DNA of 64,000 bases, from positions 3,122,850 to 3,186,849 of the forward strand of contig NZ_JACBZA010000001.1 in assembly GCF_013408535.1 (NCBI RefSeq), in the 5' to 3' direction. This document shows positions 59,152 to 64,000 of the stretch, one piece after another. How positions within the stretch are numbered: the first letter of the stretch is position 1; each line of letters opens with the position of its first letter. This DNA is from Actinopolymorpha cephalotaxi (GTDB taxonomy: Bacteria > Actinomycetota > Actinomycetes > Propionibacteriales > Actinopolymorphaceae). The notes under the pieces are model-generated. The model saw only the letters and a list, made by a program, of their open reading frames with translations. It made no database searches and was not told the origin of the DNA. Made by a program: the position numbers and the translations under genes.

Positions 59152-61533
59152 ATCACGTCCTCACGATCGGCTGCCCACTCCTCGATTCCCGATGCCGTCG
59201 ACGCGTCGACGCTGTGGTACGAAGCGCCGGCCGACGACTGGGAGCGCGAGTCGCTGCCGATCGGCAACGGCGGCCTTGCCGCGTCGGTGTTCGGCGGAAT
59301 AGCCACCGAACGCCTTTCCCTGAACGAGAAGTCGTTGTGGACCGGCGGACCGGGTGCGGTCGAGAACGGCCGGTCCTACCGCCACGGCCTGTGGGAGCAG
59401 CCACGTCCCGGCGCGCTGGACGAGGTACGCCGCGAGATCGCTGCCGCGGGCGCGGTCGAGCCCACCCGGCTGGCGGCCGCTCTCGGCCAGCACGCCACGG
59501 CGTTCGGCGCGTTCCAGCCGTTCGGCGATCTCGTTCTCGAACTGCACGATCCCGGCGTCGCCGCCCTCGACTACCGGCGAGGTCTCAGCCTGTCCGAGGG
59601 AGTCGCCTGGGTCGACTACCACCTGGACGGGGTGCGCTTCACCCGCGAGCACTTCGCCAGCTATCCCGCCGACGTGCTGGTCACCCGGCTGCGGGCGAGT
59701 GAGCCGCGCAACCTGTCGTTGACAGTGTGCCTGGAGATGCCGCATCCGGACGCACGCGTCCATGTGCACAACGGCCGGATCACCGTCCGAGGTTCGCTTC
59801 CGGACAACAATCTCGGCTACGAGGCGCAGGTGCTGGTCGTCGCCGAGGACGGAATGCTCTTCGACTGCGAGGATTCCGTGCTCGTCCGGGAGGCGCACGC
59901 GGTCACTGTCATCCTCGGCGTGGGCACGTCGTACTCCCCCACCTTCCCCGACTATCGCGGCCGTGACCCGCACCGCCGGCTCACCCGCCGGGTCAACGCC
60001 GCCGCCGCGCAGCCGTACGCGAGTCTGCGTGCCGCACACGTCGCCGACCACGCGAACCTCTTCGGCCGCGTACACCTCGACCTCGGCCAGCCCGCACGTT
60101 CGCCGATGCCCACCGACGAACTCCTCACCCGCTACGGCGGCACGCACGGTCTGCGGGGTCCGGACGCCCGCGCGCTGGAGACGTTGTTCTTCCAGTACGG
60201 CAGATATCTGCTGATCGCCTCGTCCCGGCCGGGGTCGCTGCCGGCCAACCTGCAGGGCGGCTGGAACACCTCCACCACGCCGCCGTGGAACAGCGACTAC
60301 CACGTCAACATCAACCTGCAGATGAACTACTGGCCGGCCCACGTCACCAACCTCGCCGAGACCGTCGGGCCGCTGATCGACTACATCGACGGCCTGCGTC
60401 CACCCGGCCGGGAGGCGGCTCGTCAGATCTGCGGCGCTGGTGGCTGGGTTGTCCAGAACCAGACGAATGTCTGGGGTTTCAACGGGGTGCACGACTGGCC
60501 GACGGCGTTCTGGTTTCCCGAGGCCGGCGCGTGGCTGTGCCGCCATCTGTGGGAGCACTACGAGTTCGGCGGCGACGTGGATTTCCTGCGCGAACGCGCC
60601 TACCCCGTCATGGCCGAGACGGCGCGGTTCTGGCTCGGGTTCCTCGTCCAGGACGCCGACGGGACGCTGGTGGTGTCCCCGAGCTACTCACCCGAGCACG
60701 GGCCGGTGACCGCCGGCGCGTCGATGTCGCAGCAGATCGTGTGGGACCTGCTGTCCAACACGCTCGCCGCCGCACAGGTGCTGGACACCGACCACGAGCT
60801 CCGTCAACGTTTGGTTGACACCCTGGCCCGTCTCGACCCCGGGCTGCGGATCGGTTCCTGGGGACAGCTGCAGGAGTGGAAGGGCGACCTCGACGTCGCC
60901 ACCGACGACCATCGGCACGTCTCACACCTCTACGCGCTGCACCCGGGAAGCCAGGTCACCCCGCTCGTCACGCCCGAACTCGCCAAGGCGGCACAGGTGT
61001 CCCTGCGCGCCCGCGGCGACGGCGGCACCGGCTGGAGCAAGGCCTGGAAAATCAACTTCTGGGCGCGGCTGCTCGACGGTGACCACGCCCACCTGATGCT
61101 GGGCGAGCTCCTGCGCAACTCCACCTTGCCCAACCTGTGGGACACCCACCCGCCGTTCCAGATCGACGGCAACCTCGGCGCCACGGCCGGTGTGGCCGAG
61201 ATGTTGCTACAGAGCAGGCTGGAGGGCCGGACGGCGTTCGTGCACGTGCTGCCGGCCCTGCCCGCGGCGTGGTCCCGGGGCCGGGTGTGCGGGCTGCGGG
61301 CCCGAGGCGACATCACCGTGGACGCCACCTGGGTGGACTGCCGGGCGGACCGGATCGACCTGCTACCCGGCCAGACCCGTGACCTGCGCCTGTGCACGAA
61401 CCTCGTGGGATCGGCGTACTCGCTCACCGACCGCACCACCGGCGAGCCCGTGTCGCACAGCCGCGACGACGTCGACCACGTGATCGGCTTCACCGCACAC
61501 GCCGGCCACCGTTACCGGCTGCGGGCCGGCTGA
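59152..61533 (+). CDS. GH95 alpha-L-fucosidase (or related) with apparent ATC start
   Basis: The 793-residue enzyme shows [20 protein letters not shown] and [14 protein letters not shown] near the N terminus, [17 protein letters not shown] with the two catalytic-site Asn residues, [18 protein letters not shown] with the general-acid Glu, and [20 protein letters not shown] near the end, as in AfcA-type fucosidases. The first ATG, GTG or TTG in frame is a GTG at 59287, already inside the conserved N-terminal block. A perfect AGGAGG at 59140-59145 sits six bases before ATC at 59152, which gives the expected N terminus, so I propose ATC as the start. No signal peptide is visible. Confidence 0.85.
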   Translation: MTSSRSAAHSSIPDAVDASTLWYEAPADDWERESLPIGNGGLAASVFGGIATERLSLNEKSLWTGGPGAVENGRSYRHGLWEQPRPGALDEVRREIAAAGAVEPTRLAAALGQHATAFGAFQPFGDLVLELHDPGVAALDYRRGLSLSEGVAWVDYHLDGVRFTREHFASYPADVLVTRLRASEPRNLSLTVCLEMPHPDARVHVHNGRITVRGSLPDNNLGYEAQVLVVAEDGMLFDCEDSVLVREAHAVTVILGVGTSYSPTFPDYRGRDPHRRLTRRVNAAAAQPYASLRAAHVADHANLFGRVHLDLGQPARSPMPTDELLTRYGGTHGLRGPDARALETLFFQYGRYLLIASSRPGSLPANLQGGWNTSTTPPWNSDYHVNINLQMNYWPAHVTNLAETVGPLIDYIDGLRPPGREAARQICGAGGWVVQNQTNVWGFNGVHDWPTAFWFPEAGAWLCRHLWEHYEFGGDVDFLRERAYPVMAETARFWLGFLVQDADGTLVVSPSYSPEHGPVTAGASMSQQIVWDLLSNTLAAAQVLDTDHELRQRLVDTLARLDPGLRIGSWGQLQEWKGDLDVATDDHRHVSHLYALHPGSQVTPLVTPELAKAAQVSLRARGDGGTGWSKAWKINFWARLLDGDHAHLMLGELLRNSTLPNLWDTHPPFQIDGNLGATAGVAEMLLQSRLEGRTAFVHVLPALPAAWSRGRVCGLRARGDITVDATWVDCRADRIDLLPGQTRDLRLCTNLVGSAYSLTDRTTGEPVSHSRDDVDHVIGFTAHAGHRYRLRAG

Positions 61534-61570
61534 GCCGGCCCCCCCCAGCATCCGGACGGGCGTCGCGGCG

Positions 61571-63034
61571 TTACCTCGGCCCCTGTCGCTTCTCGGCTCC
61601 GCCGCCGGGGAACGCCACCAGGTCGGCGATCTCGACCGGGGCTCCGGTCGCGAACGAACGGTTGGCGGCCGCGCCGACGAGCATCGCGTACGCCCCGTCG
61701 ACATGCGTCGCGGCGCGGCCCAGCGGGTCGGCCTCGGCGTCACCGAGCAGGTCGTTCAGCAGCCGCCGGTCGCCACCCCCGTGGCCGCCGCTGCCCTCCT
61801 CGACCTCGACCCGGCGGGGCACGTCCCACAGCGGGCGCAGCGTCAGCCGGGCCGCGTCGATCGGTGTGGCCGGCGGCCTGTCCGCGTTCTGCTCGGGGTT
61901 CGTGGGGTCGGTGTCGTCCGCGCTGCCGGCACCCGGCTTGTTCGGATCCTGCGCGGCGCCGCTGACGTAGGAGCGCTCCTCCACGTCGAGCTCGAGCCGG
62001 CCCTTGGTGCCGTTGAACATGACGCGGTAGCCCTCCCACGGCGAGTACGCCGTGAGGTGGTAGGTGAGGGTCGCGCCGGAGCGGTACTTCACCAGCACCG
62101 CCATGTCGTCCTCGATGCTGATGCCGTCGGTGAAGACGCTGCGGTCGCGGATGTAGCCGTCCTCGTGCTCGGCGTCGAGGTAGAGCGCGCGCAGCGTCGG
62201 TTCGCCGGCGAGGTCGATCGCCCAGGGGTCCGACTCCAGGCCGGGGCTGCCGTGGCTGCGGTAGGGGCGGGGCGCCTCGCCGCGCTGCTCGGCGTTGTCG
62301 CGGCCGTAGAACCGCAGGTCGCCGAAGCCGAAGACGGTCCGCGGTGTCTCGCCCAGCCACCAGTTGACCAGGTCGAAGTGGTGGCTGGCCTTGTGGATCA
62401 TCAGCCCGCCGGAGTTGCGCTTGTCGCGGTGCCAGCGGCGGAAGTAGTCCGCCCCGTGCCTGGTGTCCAGCACCCACTCGAAGTGGACGGACAGGACGTC
62501 GCCGATCGCGCCGGACTGGATGATCTCCTTGACCGCGGAGTTGCGCGGCGCGTAGCGGTAGTTGAACGAGACGGTCAGCTTCCGGCCGGTGCGCGCCTGG
62601 GTGTCAAGGATGCGTTGACACTTGTCGGCGTCGGTGGTCAACGGCTTCTCGCTGATGACGTCGCAGCCGTTCTCCATGGCGGTGACGATGTAGTGGTCGT
62701 GCGTACGGTCCATCGACGTCACGATCACCACGTCCACGCGTTGCTCGGCGAGCATCGAGACGAACTCGTCCGGACGGTACGTCGGGATCGGCTGGGTGCC
62801 GTGGGCATCGGCGAACGACTTGTTGTGGTAGCTCATCCGCGTCTCGTTCGGGTCACACAAGGCGACCAGTTCGCCCCGGTCCCGGTACTCGGTGAGCAGT
62901 GCCGTGGTGAACATCCGCGAGCGCGACCCGAGCCCGACCACGGCATATCTGGTCCGCGCTCCACCGGACCCGGCCACGGCGGCGGTTCCGGCGGCGACGG
63001 CGCTCTCCTGGGTGGACGGCTGCTCCGTGGTCAT
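61571..63034 (-). CDS. Gfo/Idh/MocA family oxidoreductase, long form
   Basis: The 487-residue protein has YAVVGLGSRSRMFTTALLTEY (nucleotide binding), VISEKPLTTDADKCQRIL (catalytic Lys) and GGLMIHKASHHFDLVNWWLG (His pair). It is about 130 residues longer than classic members, mainly in the C-terminal half (SGAAQDPNKPGAGSADDTD is a disordered linker near residue 360). Long forms like this occur in bacteria that degrade host or plant glycans. It is convergent with the GH95 gene, 37 bases apart, which suggests a shared sugar substrate pathway but not co-transcription. The start has AGGGAG; a LacI-type site lies in its promoter region. Confidence 0.88.
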   Translation of the reverse strand: MTTEQPSTQESAVAAGTAAVAGSGGARTRYAVVGLGSRSRMFTTALLTEYRDRGELVALCDPNETRMSYHNKSFADAHGTQPIPTYRPDEFVSMLAEQRVDVVIVTSMDRTHDHYIVTAMENGCDVISEKPLTTDADKCQRILDTQARTGRKLTVSFNYRYAPRNSAVKEIIQSGAIGDVLSVHFEWVLDTRHGADYFRRWHRDKRNSGGLMIHKASHHFDLVNWWLGETPRTVFGFGDLRFYGRDNAEQRGEAPRPYRSHGSPGLESDPWAIDLAGEPTLRALYLDAEHEDGYIRDRSVFTDGISIEDDMAVLVKYRSGATLTYHLTAYSPWEGYRVMFNGTKGRLELDVEERSYVSGAAQDPNKPGAGSADDTDPTNPEQNADRPPATPIDAARLTLRPLWDVPRRVEVEEGSGGHGGGDRRLLNDLLGDAEADPLGRAATHVDGAYAMLVGAAANRSFATGAPVEIADLVAFPGGGAEKRQGPR

Positions 63035-63054
63035 CGAGACTCCCTCTCGGCGGT

Positions 63055-63094
63055 CTGCACCTGCACCTGCACTGCAACTGCACCTGCACCTGCG
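63055..63094. repeat. CTGCAC hexamer array
   Basis: Six imperfect units of CTGCAC lie directly before the ribosome-binding site of the oxidoreductase gene on the minus strand. Confidence 0.8.
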
Positions 63095-63177
63095 CGCCGA
63101 ACCGCTCTGTTCGGCGACCTACAGTGCCTTCTGCTCTGCGATCTGTTGTGCGAAGTGCCGGCGAACAGTTGCAAAAC

Positions 63178-63239
63178 TGCCCTGCGAACCGCTGGGCAAT
63201 CTGTCCTGCGAACCGTCCTCCGACCTGCCCTGCGAACTG
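63178..63239. repeat. Three 15-nt direct repeats in the oxidoreductase leader
   Basis: CTGCCCTGCGAACCG (63178), CTGTCCTGCGAACCG (63201) and CTGCCCTGCGAACTG (63225) recur every 23-24 bases; weaker matches extend back to about 63131. Confidence 0.75.
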
Positions 63240-63317
63240 CCGGCGATCCACACCAGCCGAACGGCGCTCCCTCCAACCCGGGCACGTCCTCCGTGGCTGG
63301 AGCGTCCGGGCAGGCGG

Positions 63318-63330
63318 GTAAGCGCTTGCT
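63318..63330. promoter_or_regulatory. LacI-type operator-like palindrome
   Basis: GTAAGCGCTTGC has the AAGCGCTT core with the central CG typical of LacI-family sites in sugar-utilisation promoters. On the minus strand TACGTT lies just upstream and could be the -10 box, so a bound repressor would block the oxidoreductase promoter. Confidence 0.6.
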
Positions 63331-63455
63331 CGGAACGTAGACCACCGTAACCGAGGGTGGCAAGGCAAGGTCGGCCGCCGGACATGCGGAGTCCGGACTC
63401 TGCCGCCCGCTCGCCAATAGCGCATGATCGGCGGCGCAGACCCTAAACTTGCGCC

Positions 63456-64000
63456 GTGAGCCAGCTTCCCGAACCCACCGGCCCGAGCCACCTGCGGGCT
63501 TCGGACTCCGACCGGCAGCGTGTCGCCGAAGTGCTCCGCGACGCCGCCGGGGAGGGCCGCCTCACCCTGGAAGAACTCGACGAGCGACTTGAGGGCGTCT
63601 ACGCGGCCAAGACCTACGCCGAGCTCGAACGCTTCACCAGCGACCTGCCCGGCGTGGGGTCGACGGTCGAGCACCCGCCACGGGCGGCCACCGCCCCCGC
63701 TGGGCCGGACTCGCGGATCACCGGTGGGGCGGCCGGCCAGTCGTTCTCGATCGCGGTGCTGTCGGGGGCCACCCGCCGCGGCGCCTGGCTGGTGCCGCCC
63801 GCCTACACCGCGTTCGCGATGATGGGTGGCGTCCAGCTCGACCTGCGCGAGGCGCGCTTCACCCAGCAGGAGACGACGATCCGCGCCTTCGCGGTGATGG
63901 GCGGCATCGAGATCGTGGTCCCCGACGACGTCTCCGTGACCATCGACGGCGTGGGGATCATGGGCGGCTTCGACGGCACCTCCCAGCACTCCGACCCGCA
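63456..64000 (+). CDS. DUF1707 domain protein, N-terminal part (cut by window edge)
   Basis: The visible 181 codons start with the DUF1707 (SHOCT-like) domain: LRASDSDRQRVAEVLRDAAG, GRLTLEELDERLEGVYAAKTY and AELERFTSDLPG, found at the N terminus of many actinobacterial membrane or cell-envelope proteins. It is followed by a LiaF-like beta region (FSIAVLSGATRRGAWLVPP, AFAVMGGIEIVVPDDVSV). No transmembrane helix is seen in the visible part. The GTG lies six bases after TAAACT, so the transcript is probably leaderless. Confidence 0.88.
   Translation, partial: MSQLPEPTGPSHLRASDSDRQRVAEVLRDAAGEGRLTLEELDERLEGVYAAKTYAELERFTSDLPGVGSTVEHPPRAATAPAGPDSRITGGAAGQSFSIAVLSGATRRGAWLVPPAYTAFAMMGGVQLDLREARFTQQETTIRAFAVMGGIEIVVPDDVSVTIDGVGIMGGFDGTSQHSDP

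Larger units (their letters stand above)
63035..63455. other. Divergent regulatory region between the oxidoreductase and DUF1707 genes
   Basis: The 421 bases contain no supportable gene. On the minus strand the oxidoreductase leader carries a CTGCAC hexamer array, a hairpin (GCCGAAC/GTTCGGC, 63096-63115), three 15-nt repeats and a LacI-type palindrome. The plus strand ends in TAAACT six bases before the DUF1707 GTG. Confidence 0.65.

Overview
The window is high-GC DNA (about 70-73% by eye) from an actinomycete. GTG starts are frequent, and many genes begin 6-8 nt after a TANNNT-like -10 box, which suggests leaderless transcripts. The family content (mycothiol-type DsbA protein, GlbO-type globin, Eis-type acetyltransferase, DUF5130, actinobacterial LeuRS insertions) fits Actinomycetota. 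A Propionibacteriales or Nocardioidaceae relative such as Actinopolymorpha or Kribbella is a guess, not a demonstration. No phage, CRISPR array, rRNA or tRNA gene was recognised.

Positions 1-13.3 kb hold a conserved housekeeping block on the minus strand: comEC (cut by the window edge), comEA, an aminoglycoside-phosphotransferase-fold kinase, degV, and then two leucyl-tRNA synthetase genes in series. The proximal LeuRS (5136-7451) is of the mycobacterial type but lacks the whole CP1 editing domain, replaced by a six-residue linker. The distal LeuRS (8798-11311) is a complete, editing-competent bacterial type. Each gene is preceded by its own leader peptide with three consecutive Leu codons and a terminator hairpin, that is, a classical leucine attenuator. 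Gene debris (a 5'-truncated TPR protein and a 61-codon frame) lies between them. This tandem arrangement is the most unusual thing in the window.

Positions 13.4-25.1 kb hold a Uma2-fold protein, an operon of an SNF2 helicase and a SWIM zinc-finger protein, a MarR regulator divergent from an ABC exporter with a palindromic operator between them, a secreted PL8 polysaccharide lyase, and a coupled pair of a SAM methyltransferase and a SpoU-type RNA methyltransferase. Positions 25.1-33.3 kb hold three Gfo/Idh/MocA oxidoreductases (two overlapping in one operon with a 14-bp palindrome upstream), a HelD/HelR-type RNA polymerase recycling helicase, an EamA transporter and an Eis-like acetyltransferase.

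Positions 33.4-58.9 kb follow a backbone that I recall from Mycobacterium tuberculosis (rpiB, Rv2466c, pepN, Rv2468c, glbO, aglA). It is interrupted by insertions: a ROK-MFS-GH20-MFS sugar locus plus an M36 metalloprotease between rpiB and the Rv2466c homologue, a nucleotidyltransferase after pepN, and OsmC plus a five-gene oligopeptide-type ABC importer before glbO. Several intergenic regions here carry short palindromic or tandem repeats.

Positions 59.1-64 kb hold a GH95 alpha-L-fucosidase that seems to start at an ATC codon, a convergent Gfo/Idh oxidoreductase with a LacI-type operator in its promoter region, and the start of a DUF1707 membrane-stress-type protein. Overall the window combines translation and transcription housekeeping with glycan degradation (PL8, GH20, GH13, GH95), sugar oxidoreductases, transporters and intrinsic drug-tolerance families (HelR, Eis, APH, duplicated LeuRS).
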